Below, in pieces: positions 1 through 6,473 of a stretch of 12,695 nucleotides of DNA (its first letter is position 1; every line of letters starts with the position of its first letter). The notes beneath the pieces were generated by a model. The model was not told the origin of the DNA, searched no databases, and worked only from the letters and a program-made list of their open reading frames with translations. The stretch spans positions 1 to 12,695 of the forward strand of contig JAISAX010000595.1 of assembly GCA_031266495.1 (NCBI GenBank), given 5' to 3'. This DNA comes from Opitutaceae bacterium (GTDB lineage: Bacteria; Verrucomicrobiota; Verrucomicrobiae; Opitutales; Opitutaceae). A program made the position numbers and the translations under genes.

Positions 1-161
1 CGCCAACCGCGACCTCACCCGCCCCCGCCTCCGCCTCGCCCGCGACAACCCTGGAGGGAAGATCCAGAAATCTTCCCTCCCCCTGTGCCTACTCTGTGCC
101 CTCCGTGTAATTTCCGGAAGCTCCCTTAACGCCAAACACCAAACACCAGACTCAACACACC
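1..161. other. Upstream region of rseP, no assignable gene
   Basis: All three forward frames are open through the first 100 bases (stops at 108-110 and 127-129; the third frame runs into rseP), but none gives a recognisable protein, so a 3' end of an upstream gene is possible but unproven. dxr is a frequent neighbour of rseP and ispG in bacteria, and I cannot confirm it here. Bases 85-110 hold a pyrimidine/GT-rich near-repeat (CTGTGCCTACTCTGTGCC) that looks like non-coding spacer. No clear -35/-10 pair and no Shine-Dalgarno precede rseP. The first 19 bases recur exactly at 584-602 inside rseP. Confidence 0.4.
53..80 (+). terminator. Perfect 11-bp hairpin, terminator-like
   Basis: GGAGGGAAGAT (53-63) and ATCTTCCCTCC (70-80) are perfect reverse complements around a six-base loop, CCAGAA. 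A stem this long just before a gene start fits a transcription terminator of the upstream unit, but no T tract follows on either strand, so it could also be a factor-assisted terminator or a small palindromic repeat. A purine-rich hairpin of similar style lies at 8278-8299 downstream of the large glycosidase/esterase gene. Confidence 0.45.
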
Positions 162-1616
162 GTGTCCATCACCACCCTGTTCACCACCCTTCCCGCGCTC
201 CTCTGGTCGCTCCTCATGATCGCCCTCTTTTTTGGCGGATCGATCTTCGTGCATGAACTCGGCCACTTTCTCGCCGCCCGCCGCCGCGGCGTCAAAGTCG
301 AGCGCTTTTCGATCGGCTTCGGCCCCAGGATATTCTCCCGGCGCGGCAAGGACGGCGTCGAATACCGCCTCTCCTGGCTCCCCCTCGGCGGCTACGTTGC
401 CCTCCCCCAACTCGCCGACATGCGCAGCATCGAAGGCGAACCCGCCACCGAAGCCGAGGCGGAACTCCGCAAGCTCCCCCCTCCCGGCTACGGCACAAAA
501 ATGCTCGTCTTCGTGGCCGGCGCCGCCTGCAACCTCCTCTTCGCCTTCGTCCTCGCCTGCATCCTCTGGCAAGTCGGCACGCCCGCCAACCGCGACCTCA
601 CCAGCCCCCGCGTCGGCTACGTCCTCCCCACCCTCAAGCTCCCCGACGGCACCGAAAAACCCAGCCCCGCCGCCCAGGCCGGCCTCCAGGCGGGCGATTA
701 CATCCGCGCCATCGACGGCATCCCCGTCAACGACTGGAGCCAGATCCAGCAAACCATCTTCACCGGCACCGGCCGCGCCGCCGACAAAACCATTCGCCAG
801 GCCCTTCTCACCGTCGAACGCGACGGTCGCACCCTCCAGCTCACCGCCCACCCCCTCCTCGCCGGCGACGAACAAATGCGCATGATCGGCATCACCCCCT
901 ACGAAGAGTTCCTCGTTGCCGGCGTCAAGCCCGGCACCCCCGCCGCCACCGCCGGCCTCCACCCCGGCGACCGCCTCGTCTCCATCAACGACACCCCCGT
1001 TTACAGCGGCACCACCTACGTCGAACTCCTCAGGCAAAACCCCGACGCCCCCGCCACCCTCCGTATCCAACGCGCCACCACACCCGACGCCACCACCCTC
1101 CTCGCCCTCACGCTCCCGGCGCGCGCCGGCCTCAAGAACCCGCTCGATATCGGCGTCGCCTTCGACCCCGGCCTCATCCTCGTCCACACGCCCCCGCACA
1201 AGCAATTCGCCAACATCCTCCGCATGACCTGGCGCACCGTGGTCAGCCTCCTCTCGCCCTCTTCCGACGTCGGCATCTCCAAGCTCAGCGGCCCCGTCGG
1301 CATCGCCCACGCCTTCCACCTCACCGCCCAGGCCGACATCCGCCTCGTCGTCTGGCTGACCATCCTCCTCAACATCAACCTCGCCATCTTCAACCTCCTC
1401 CCCATCCCCGTCCTCGACGGCGGCCACATGCTCTTCGCCACCCTTCAGAAACTCCGCGGCCGACCCCTCCCGGTAAAGCTCATCATGAACACGCAAGTCG
1501 TCTTCATGGCGCTCCTCCTCACCATGATCCTCTACGTGTCCTTCTTCGACACCCGCCGCGTCGTCCGCGACGTCCGCTCCGCGCCCGAACAAACCACCGT
1601 CCCCCGGCAAGACTGA
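162..1616 (+). CDS. rseP: RseP-type site-2 intramembrane zinc metalloprotease
   Basis: Integral inner-membrane protease of the M50 family; in well-studied bacteria RseP cleaves anti-sigma factors and remnant signal peptides within the membrane. The 484-residue product has the HExxH zinc motif in the first membrane segment (H31, E32, H35 in VHELGHF), then the family's GFGP and LPLGGYV segments (about residues 48-75). Two PDZ domains follow, with GD-containing carboxylate-loop regions near residues 172-182 and 258-271. The last region carries NLLPIPVLDGGHML, whose D419 is the third zinc ligand, followed by a final membrane helix. The GTG at 162 is chosen because the first membrane helix starts immediately after it and no upstream in-frame ATG fits; it has no visible Shine-Dalgarno. 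Length is typical. ispG follows after 48 bp in the same direction, so co-transcription is likely. The target sigma system is not visible here. Confidence 0.95.
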   Translation: MSITTLFTTLPALLWSLLMIALFFGGSIFVHELGHFLAARRRGVKVERFSIGFGPRIFSRRGKDGVEYRLSWLPLGGYVALPQLADMRSIEGEPATEAEAELRKLPPPGYGTKMLVFVAGAACNLLFAFVLACILWQVGTPANRDLTSPRVGYVLPTLKLPDGTEKPSPAAQAGLQAGDYIRAIDGIPVNDWSQIQQTIFTGTGRAADKTIRQALLTVERDGRTLQLTAHPLLAGDEQMRMIGITPYEEFLVAGVKPGTPAATAGLHPGDRLVSINDTPVYSGTTYVELLRQNPDAPATLRIQRATTPDATTLLALTLPARAGLKNPLDIGVAFDPGLILVHTPPHKQFANILRMTWRTVVSLLSPSSDVGISKLSGPVGIAHAFHLTAQADIRLVVWLTILLNINLAIFNLLPIPVLDGGHMLFATLQKLRGRPLPVKLIMNTQVVFMALLLTMILYVSFFDTRRVVRDVRSAPEQTTVPRQD

Positions 1617-1664
1617 TTTCTCAACATTGCCGCAGCCAGAACCATTCAGGATTTCATCCGAAGA

Positions 1665-3926
1665 ATGCACACCACCACCCGCCGCCGCCCCACCGTCGGC
1701 GTCACTGTCGGCGCCATCGGCATCGGCGGGCCTGAGGGGACCGGCAGTAAAAACCCGATTCGTATCCAGTCGATGACGACGACCGACACGCAGGACGTCA
1801 CCGCCACCGTCCGGCAAACGATCGCCCTTGCCGACGCCGGTTGCGAGATCGTCCGTGTCACCGCGCCCAACCTTGCCGCCGCCCGCGCGCTTCGGGTAAT
1901 CCGGAAAAAACTCACCACCGCCGGCTACGGCCACATCCCGCTCATCGCCGACATCCACTTCCTGCCCGCCGCCGCGATGGAAGCCGTGGAGCACGTCGAA
2001 AAAGTCCGCATCAACCCCGGCAACTACACCGACAGGAAAAAAAACGCCGCCACCGGGTATTCGGATGCCGACTACGAACGCGAATTGCAGCGCATTTACG
2101 AGGCCTTCACCCCGCTCGTCCTGCGTGCAAAAACCCTCGGACGCGCCCTGCGCATCGGAGTCAACCACGGCTCGCTATCCGACCGCATCATGAACCGCTA
2201 CGGCGACACGCCGCCCGGCATGGTCGAGAGCGCCCTCGAATTCCTGCGCATCTGCGAAAGCCACAACTTCCGGGCCATCGTGCTTTCGATGAAAGCCTCC
2301 AACCCCAAAATCATGATCCAGGCCTGCCGCCTCCTCGTCGCCCGGATGGACCAGGAGAACATGCGCTACCCGCTCCACCTCGGCGTGACCGAAGCCGGCG
2401 ACGGCGAGGACGGCCGCATCAAGAGCGCCATCGGCATCGGCAGCCTCCTTTACGACGGCATCGGCGACACCATCCGGGTCTCGCTCACCGAGGACAGCAT
2501 CCACGAAATCCCTGTCGCGCAAAAACTCGCTGCCAAAGCGCATGCGCTCTGGCAGCAAAGTGGCGCGGGCGTCCCGCCCGCTTCCGGAACCGACAGCATC
2601 GATCCCTACCGCTACACCCGCCGCGAAATCCACCCGGTCCAACTCTCCTCCGGCCTCCCAGTCGGACCCGACTACCCGCCGCGGGTATTCAGTGCCGCGG
2701 GCGTCCCGCCCGCAACGAGGCATGGGCTTCCAGCCCATGACGTGGCACGGGCATCCTTGCCCGTGAACGTTGCCTCTCCGCGCAGCGCGGACGTCCCGCC
2801 CGCGCCCGGACGCCCCGGCCTTCCGCCCCGTGAATCCGACACTCCCGTCGAAGGCCGCATCCATCCCGTCCCCGACGCCGACGCCCTTCGCGATTTTGTT
2901 GCAAAGGCATCCCCCCACCCGGCATCCCCCACCCCCAGCCCGGACCGCAACGCCATTGTCCCGCCAGACCCGACCTTCCGTCCCGCCTTCCGACCCGCCT
3001 TCCGACCCGCCGGTATTCTTGACCTCTCTCCCGCGCTCTCCATTGCCGCCATCGAATCCGCAATACCCGAAGGCACACTCACCACTGCGCACATTCTCCT
3101 CCGGCCCTTTACCGGTACTTCTGCCGACATCGACCAACTCACGGCCTTCGCCACATTTGCCCGCGCCCGCGACCACGCGCTCGCCATTGCCACGACCGCC
3201 GCCGCGCTTCCCGCGCTCGCTCCCGTTCTCCGCGCCCTCCCCGCCGGTCAACGCCTGATCTTCACTCTGGATACACGAACGCCAATTCCTCCCCTGCCCC
3301 CCCCCCCCCCCCCCCCTCCCCTCCTCTCTCCCATAGCCTGCTATCGTGCCCTTGCCGAAGCCCTCCGCGCGCTCGCGCCCGCACCCGCGGCTCGCGCGCC
3401 GATCTGGATTCGCAACACCGCCGAAACCGCCATCCGTGCCGCCACCGGAGAATCCCCCGATTTCCTATCCTGCCTCCTCGACGCCTCCATCCTCACCGGC
3501 TCGCTCCTCTGCGACGGCATCGGTGACATCGTGAGCATCGAGACATTGCCCGACGATCCAACCCGCGCCACCAGGCTCGCCTACAACATCCTGCAAGGCG
3601 CCGGCGCGCGTGTAACGAAAACCGAATACGTTGCCTGTCCCTCCTGCGGACGCACGCTCTTCGACTTGCAAACCACCACGCGGCGCATCCGCGAAAAGAC
3701 CGGACACCTGAAAGGCGTGAAACTCGCGATCATGGGTTGCATCGTCAACGGCCCCGGCGAGATGGCCGACGCCGATTTCGGCTACGTCGGCGGCGCTCCC
3801 GGCAAGATCAACCTCTACGTAGGAAAAACCTGCGTCCGGCACAACATCCCGCAGGCCGAAGCCGATGCCCGCCTCATCGACCTCATCAAGCAACACGGCA
3901 AGTGGCAGGAGCCGCAGGCATCCTGA
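1665..3926 (+). CDS. ispG: IspG, HMBPP synthase, long insert-containing form
   Basis: Converts 2-C-methyl-D-erythritol 2,4-cyclodiphosphate to HMBPP, the penultimate step of the MEP isoprenoid pathway, using a [4Fe-4S] cluster in the cytosol. Residues 1-300 form the TIM-barrel domain (NPIRIQSMTTTDTQD near 28-42, PLIADIHF, VRINPGNY, GVNHGSLSDR). The C-terminal cluster domain has C658 and C661 (ACPSCGR), C692 and E699 (GCIVNGPGE), the expected three Cys plus one Glu ligands. Between them lies an extra domain (about 300-605), as in plant, chlamydial and Bacteroidetes enzymes, making 753 residues against about 360-410 for the short form. That domain is abnormal: residues 301-380 are encoded by palindromic repeats, 438-449 by a tandem repeat (FRPA units) and P545-P552 by a C20 tract. 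The ATG at 1665 is preceded by AGGA at 1648-1651. The frame is intact and all ligands are present, so it is probably functional. Confidence 0.95.
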   Translation: MHTTTRRRPTVGVTVGAIGIGGPEGTGSKNPIRIQSMTTTDTQDVTATVRQTIALADAGCEIVRVTAPNLAAARALRVIRKKLTTAGYGHIPLIADIHFLPAAAMEAVEHVEKVRINPGNYTDRKKNAATGYSDADYERELQRIYEAFTPLVLRAKTLGRALRIGVNHGSLSDRIMNRYGDTPPGMVESALEFLRICESHNFRAIVLSMKASNPKIMIQACRLLVARMDQENMRYPLHLGVTEAGDGEDGRIKSAIGIGSLLYDGIGDTIRVSLTEDSIHEIPVAQKLAAKAHALWQQSGAGVPPASGTDSIDPYRYTRREIHPVQLSSGLPVGPDYPPRVFSAAGVPPATRHGLPAHDVARASLPVNVASPRSADVPPAPGRPGLPPRESDTPVEGRIHPVPDADALRDFVAKASPHPASPTPSPDRNAIVPPDPTFRPAFRPAFRPAGILDLSPALSIAAIESAIPEGTLTTAHILLRPFTGTSADIDQLTAFATFARARDHALAIATTAAALPALAPVLRALPAGQRLIFTLDTRTPIPPLPPPPPPPPLLSPIACYRALAEALRALAPAPAARAPIWIRNTAETAIRAATGESPDFLSCLLDASILTGSLLCDGIGDIVSIETLPDDPTRATRLAYNILQGAGARVTKTEYVACPSCGRTLFDLQTTTRRIREKTGHLKGVKLAIMGCIVNGPGEMADADFGYVGGAPGKINLYVGKTCVRHNIPQAEADARLIDLIKQHGKWQEPQAS
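2565..2805. repeat. Cluster of REP-like palindromes inside ispG
   Basis: At least five short inverted repeats lie within 240 bases of coding sequence: GCGGGCG/CGCCCGC around TCC at 2565-2581 and again at 2697-2713; CATGGGCT/AGCCCATG at 2721-2739; CACGGGCA/TGCCCGTG at 2746-2765; and GCGCGGACG/CGCCCGCGC (one mismatch) at 2785-2805, overlapping CCGCGC/GCGCGG at 2778-2790. The first two share GCGGGCGTCCCGCCCGC exactly. Translated in the ispG frame they give GVPPA-type peptides in the inserted domain; on the other strand they would read RDARAT-like peptides, which I recall from many short hypothetical ORFs of Verrucomicrobiota and Planctomycetota. This points to a dispersed repeat family that inserted in frame, not to protein-driven sequence. 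Confidence 0.8.
2976..3011 (+). repeat. Three 12-bp tandem units in ispG
   Basis: TTCCGTCCCGCC at 2976-2987 is followed by TTCCGACCCGCC at 2988-2999 and again at 3000-3011, differing at one base in the first unit. It encodes a triple FRPA repeat at the start of the well-ordered half of the IspG inserted domain. The 12-bp period keeps the frame, so copy number could change without destroying the protein. Confidence 0.85.
3297..3316 (+). repeat. C20 homopolymer inside ispG
   Basis: Twenty consecutive C bases encode part of an eight-proline run (residues 545-552) in the IspG inserted domain. Long mononucleotide tracts slip readily during replication, and any change not divisible by three would remove the C-terminal iron-sulfur domain. 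The length as given keeps the frame. A sequencing or assembly length error is also possible in such a tract. Confidence 0.9.
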
Positions 3927-3950
3927 TGATCCCCCCTCCCCCCCCTCCCC

Positions 3951-4135
3951 CGCCGCCACCGGCACATAAAAAACATTGAACCCCCGAAACCCCGCCGGTG
4001 CGAAACGCAGCGCGTCGATTTTGTCCAGCGCGCTACCATTGAGACCCTCCACATCCTCACCCTGGAACCACGGCCTGGCCAAGGCTGGCGCCGTTGTTAC
4101 CCATTCCGGCACCGGCCCCCCGGCGCCCAGGCAAA
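3951..4135 (-). pseudogene. Fragment of a second DUF6036-companion gene
   Basis: This 185-bp stretch aligns without gaps to 7191-7375 at a constant offset of 3240 bases; by hand I count 22 mismatches, about 88% identity. The matching part of the intact gene encodes roughly residues 86-147, its most conserved core, including PEWV, ARPWF and FNVFYVPVA. Here the N-terminal half is missing, because the homology ends at 4135 where attC-like sequence begins. On the other side homology stops at 3951 in a C-rich stretch only 24 bases from the ispG stop codon. An open frame through the fragment continues antisense into ispG, which I regard as fortuitous. It is best read as a remnant of a degraded or recombined gene copy. 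Confidence 0.8.
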
Positions 4136-4854
4136 TCAGCTACCGGAGTTGGCTGCATCGCCTTGCAGGCTGCTTTGAAAAACGCATCGACGACAGGATG
4201 GAGCGAACCCGCCAAGGCTCTTCTCTCTGGCTGAAACAATGTGCCGACAAAAAACGGATGCCTCTTCAATCGGAATGCCCGAACTTGCCCAACTTCGTCG
4301 TGCGCCACGAATGCCAGGCCGGACCTGTCAAAAATGCCTGAAAGCTCACTATTGATACCGTAATTGCAGTTGAATTCCTCGATTGATTCGTCCGCGCCCA
4401 TAACGCTGGCAAACAGTTCAGGCGAGGTCACACGGACCTTGCCCAAAGCGCCTGCAAGTGAGCAACCCAGCTTCACAATCAGGGGACTCTCCGCTGCCGG
4501 CGTGAGTTCCTGATGATCGGCGGAACGCATCAGGACGTTCTGCACAAACTCCATCAATGCGTGCTGAAATCCGCCGCACGTCCCGAGAAATGCCTTGTTT
4601 TCGGTGCGCGCGTGTTGAATGGCGCGCAAGGCGCCAACAGTGCTCTCATAAGGGCTTCCTGGCACACACCATATTGCCGTCGCGTCACGAAGAACGTCTG
4701 GCAACGAGTCCTGCTTGATGGACGCGGTGGAAACCCATGCGTAGTCGAAGCGCAAATCGACTTTCCGACAGAGAGCCAGGGAGGCCTCGATTCCTTGATG
4801 CGCCGTCTTTGCGAGGTCGCGTTCTCCAACGAGAGCGAGTCGTGGGTTTCTCAT
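4057..4854 (-). CDS. Class-I glutamine amidotransferase-like protein (CTP synthase C-terminal-related)
   Basis: 265 residues of glutamine amidotransferase class-1 fold, resembling the family named CTP synthase C-terminal region-related protein; its reaction is not known to me. Visible features are the N-terminal strand PRLALVGE, CVPGSPYES (63-71), and the nucleophile elbow FLGTCGGFQHA with C93. Near the end is HPFFVGTLFQPE, where the family-typical catalytic His of HPE is replaced by Q208 while E210 is kept. The ATG at 4854 lies six bases after the preceding attC, and residue 1 starts directly at the first core strand. The last 34 or so residues (AMQPTPVADLPG onward) are encoded by a truncated attC plus the adjoining gene fragment, so the native C-terminus is probably near residue 230. 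As the third cassette of the array it would depend on read-through transcription. Confidence 0.75.
   Translation of the reverse strand: MRNPRLALVGERDLAKTAHQGIEASLALCRKVDLRFDYAWVSTASIKQDSLPDVLRDATAIWCVPGSPYESTVGALRAIQHARTENKAFLGTCGGFQHALMEFVQNVLMRSADHQELTPAAESPLIVKLGCSLAGALGKVRVTSPELFASVMGADESIEEFNCNYGINSELSGIFDRSGLAFVAHDEVGQVRAFRLKRHPFFVGTLFQPERRALAGSLHPVVDAFFKAACKAMQPTPVADLPGRRGAGAGMGNNGASLGQAVVPG
4136..4170 (-). other. Truncated attC-like site (half site)
   Basis: On the minus strand it begins GCCTGCAAGGCGATGCAGCC, matching the first arm of the attC at 4860-4958 except for one deleted base in the core (GCCTGC for GCCTGAC). Similarity fades after about 30 bases, where it abuts the companion-gene fragment ending at 4135. 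The second arm and its core are absent, so the site should not be recombination-competent. The loss marks a breakpoint between the cassette array and the duplicated segment. Confidence 0.7.
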
Positions 4855-4859
4855 TCTTT

Positions 4860-4958
4860 GCCTGACGTTAAGGATCAGCCACGGAGGTAGCTGGCGCGGA
4901 GTGTACGCCAGCACAATCCGTGACATCTACCAGAGTTGGCTGCATCGCCTTGTCAGGC
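4860..4958 (-). other. attC-like site, 99 bp
   Basis: The minus-strand sequence runs from GCCTGAC to GTCAGGC, perfect 7-bp inverted ends. Inside, the two arms are imperfect complements: GATGCAGCCA in the first arm faces GATCAGCCA (reverse complement of the second), leaving one unpaired G, the extrahelical base expected in attC hairpins. Further pairing occurs between TGGTAG and the complement of GGTAG. It lies between two cassettes, and the next start codon is six bases beyond it. The core reads GTCAGGC, not the classical GTTRRRY. Confidence 0.8.
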
Positions 4959-5308
4959 TCCGTTTTCTTCTTTTCATAACGCTTCCTTATACGCTCATTA
5001 AACGCTTGAACAAAGCGGTGGCTCGCATCCGGAACTAGAAAAAACCATTTCGGCTTCTGATAATTCTTCCAAGTCCATATTTCAAATTCGCCTTCATGCC
5101 TGCCTGTGAAATGCATGTCATCTTCTGATATTTCTAGCAACCGGTATTTTCCCTCTGCGAACCATTCCTTTGCCTGTAGTCCTCCTGCATAAGACGCCCA
5201 TGTTTCTGCCTCCGACTTGGAGAAATAAAAGTTAACCCAAATGATAATACATGCAAAGAGAAACACTATTCCAAGAGTGTAAATGATGAGGTGTTTTTTG
5301 ATGTTCAT
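4868..5308 (-). CDS. Small membrane-anchored cassette protein, unknown function
   Basis: 146-residue product that I do not recognise. Residues 8-29 (IIYTLGIVFLFACIIIWVNF) form one hydrophobic helix after a short basic N-terminus (MNIKKH), indicating an inner-membrane anchor; the rest is soluble and charged, with a Trp/Lys-rich middle (FEIWTWKNYQKPKWFF). The terminal 30 or so residues (AMQPTLVDVTD onward) are the translation of the attC at 4860-4958, so the biological C-terminus may be just before it or may tolerate the tail. The ATG at 5308 is eight bases after the preceding attC, as expected of a gene cassette. Base composition is clearly more AT-rich than the chromosomal flanks. Position as a middle cassette means it probably lacks its own promoter. 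Confidence 0.7.
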   Translation of the reverse strand: MNIKKHLIIYTLGIVFLFACIIIWVNFYFSKSEAETWASYAGGLQAKEWFAEGKYRLLEISEDDMHFTGRHEGEFEIWTWKNYQKPKWFFLVPDASHRFVQAFNERIRKRYEKKKTEPDKAMQPTLVDVTDCAGVHSAPATSVADP

Positions 5309-5315
5309 ATATTTT

Positions 5316-5414
5316 GCCTGACGTCAAAGATGAGCCATGACCGTGGCTGGCACTGAGCGTGCGATAGCACGATCTGTGAGAGAGATAGGCATTGACTCCA
5401 TCGCCTTGTCAGGC
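5316..5414 (-). other. attC-like site, 99 bp
   Basis: Same architecture and exact length as the site at 4860-4958: minus-strand ends GCCTGAC and GTCAGGC, first arm AAGGCGATGGAGTCA. The second arm, reverse-complemented, reads AAAGATGAGCCA, so GATGGAG faces GATGAG with one extrahelical G. A central hairpin, CGTGC/GCACG around TATC, lies at the variable end. The outer arms are conserved with the other site while the centre differs, the usual attC pattern. It follows the membrane-protein cassette and precedes the TM-protein cassette by eight bases. Confidence 0.8.
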
Positions 5415-5427
5415 TCATTTCTCATTT

Positions 5428-5775
5428 TTAACCTGGGTTAATTGGCCCGCCAATCATGCCAACGGCCCAAAATAGGTAAATGATAAACCCGACGCCGACT
5501 TCAAGAAGACCAATGCCAAATGCAATCGTCGCTCTCTGTCCGAAATTATTTCTTGCTCTGGTAATCAGGACGACTCTTGAAGTAATCCATAAGGCAACCA
5601 CCGAAATAGCCAGAGGCTTGATAAGCGCATTTCGAGTAATCGGGCTAAGCCACGAAATTGCCGGATGATGAATATTGGTGGCCAATAAGGTAAGCGTAAC
5701 GACGATAAAGCACCAGAGCCACGGTAATAGCGACAGGATGATTGTCACTCGTCTGATGTTTGCTTCTGGCTGCAT
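5428..5775 (-). CDS. Small three-helix membrane protein of a gene cassette
   Basis: 115 residues with three predicted membrane segments: about 12-32 (TIILSLLPWLWCFIVVTLTL), 50-71 (PLAISVVALWITSRVVLI) and 82-109 (GIGLLEVGVGFIIYLFWAVG). Basic residues (RRV at 8-10; RARNNFGQR between helices two and three) suggest a defined topology. I do not recognise a family. It ends 13 bases before the attC at 5316-5414, as in a complete gene cassette. No attC was found on its upstream side (5776-5850), so it is either the first cassette of the surviving array or the point where the array was broken. It has low GC compared with the flanks. Confidence 0.65.
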   Translation of the reverse strand: MQPEANIRRVTIILSLLPWLWCFIVVTLTLLATNIHHPAISWLSPITRNALIKPLAISVVALWITSRVVLITRARNNFGQRATIAFGIGLLEVGVGFIIYLFWAVGMIGGPINPG

Positions 5776-6473
5776 TTTATTTCTGCCGAACAGTGGTGAT
5801 ATCCCTTACTTGATATTACGTCCTCGTCCTTCTTCTGCCTGATTCAGTCCTTCTGGATACGGTTTGTGCGAGACTCCCGGGGCAGTGCTTCCAAATCCTG
5901 TCAGGGCACCGGGAGCAGGCGGTTTTGCTTCTTTGCGGAGAATGCGAAATGGAGGGAAAGATCATGAGGCGAACGATTTCTGCTTTTCTCCTGTCCGCCA
6001 TTGCCTGGCAATCTGAATTTTGGTGTTTCGACGTTTTCAGTGGAAACAACGGGGAGAGAATGCGGGGGGGAGGGGGAGGAAGGCGAGGGAGTTCGGCGCG
6101 GGAGCGCCAATGGCCAATATCGTCCTCTCTCCCGCCGTCCCCCTCCCCCCCCCTGTTTCCATCGAAAACGTCGAAGAACCTGAATTTTTCAACCCACGCC
6201 CGGATGGGAAAGGCTTCGTCCACCTCGCGGAATCGAGATCTTCGCGGGGGTGCAGACCCCAAACTGCTGCCGGAGGGCGTGGCACAGACGTGGACTGGGC
6301 CGGGTGGCGGAGTTCGTGCGGAGACGGGAAAAGTGGGGTCGGGCGTAACCGCCGCCCCGGCCGGATGCGGATTCTCCCTGATTGGTTGGGGAATCCTGCC
6401 GTTTCCCTGACACAATGCACAGACGGTGCCTGCACGGTTGACTCGATGCACCAACCTGCGAGTGTTTTCAGCC
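5776..6473. other. About 700-bp gap with no convincing gene
   Basis: Several frames are open on both strands, but none has a recognisable domain, consistent codon usage or a persuasive start; they arise from the high GC and the palindrome at 6012-6189. A short hairpin, GGGGT/ACCCC around GCAG, lies near 6245-6260. The remaining sequence looks like remnants of decayed DNA between the cassette array and the MNT gene. No integrase remnant or attI could be recognised next to the first cassette. Confidence 0.5.
6012..6189. repeat. Long imperfect palindrome, possibly MITE-like
   Basis: TTCGACGTTTTC (6027-6038) plus TGGAAACA (6041-6048) are mirrored by TGTTTCCA (6154-6161) plus GAAAACGTCGAA (6164-6175), with a two-base mismatch between blocks. 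Inward, a G-rich stretch (about 6064-6090) faces a C-rich stretch (about 6127-6153). At the exact centre is a perfect hairpin, GGCGC/GCGCC around GGGA (6095-6108). The common axis near 6101 makes this one structured element about 150-180 bp long. No transposase is inside. It could be a miniature inverted-repeat element or a large bidirectional transcriptional hairpin. Confidence 0.7.

Larger units (their letters stand above)
4136..5775 (-). mobile_element. Integron-type cassette cluster without integrase
   Basis: Three small genes lie head to tail on the minus strand, each separated by an attC-like inverted repeat: membrane protein (5775-5428), attC (5414-5316), small TM protein (5308), attC (4958-4860), amidotransferase-like protein (4854), and a half attC (4170-4136). 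Start codons sit six to eight bases after each attC and there are no promoters between genes, which is classical cassette architecture. The cassettes, especially 4960-5775, are visibly more AT-rich than the GC-rich flanks, consistent with acquisition from outside. No tyrosine integrase gene or attI is visible in the window, so this matches what is called a CALIN (cluster of attC sites lacking an integrase). The integrase could lie elsewhere or be lost. Confidence 0.75.

Noticed and set aside
126..2168. 680-codon open frame on the minus strand across rseP and ispG
   Set aside because: It is antisense to two clearly homologous genes, has a Gly/Glu/Asp/Ala-rich composition typical of complements of GC-rich coding DNA, and shows no domain.
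2565..2805. Palindrome cluster considered as a CRISPR array
   Set aside because: Units differ in length and sequence, spacing is irregular, and there are no constant repeats with unique spacers.
3465..4112. 215-codon minus-strand frame through the companion-gene fragment
   Set aside because: Only its first 50 or so codons resemble the companion protein; the rest is antisense to the conserved cluster domain of ispG.
5776..5800. GTTCGGC upstream of the first cassette as an attI or attC core
   Set aside because: It departs from both GTTRRRY and the GTCAGGC core of the neighbouring sites, and no partner arm is found.
5925..6410. Plus-strand open frame with a signal-peptide-like stretch (MRRTISAFLLSAIAW)
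   Set aside because: Most of it translates the palindrome at 6012-6189 into low-complexity Gly/Arg sequence, and it has no recognisable domain downstream.
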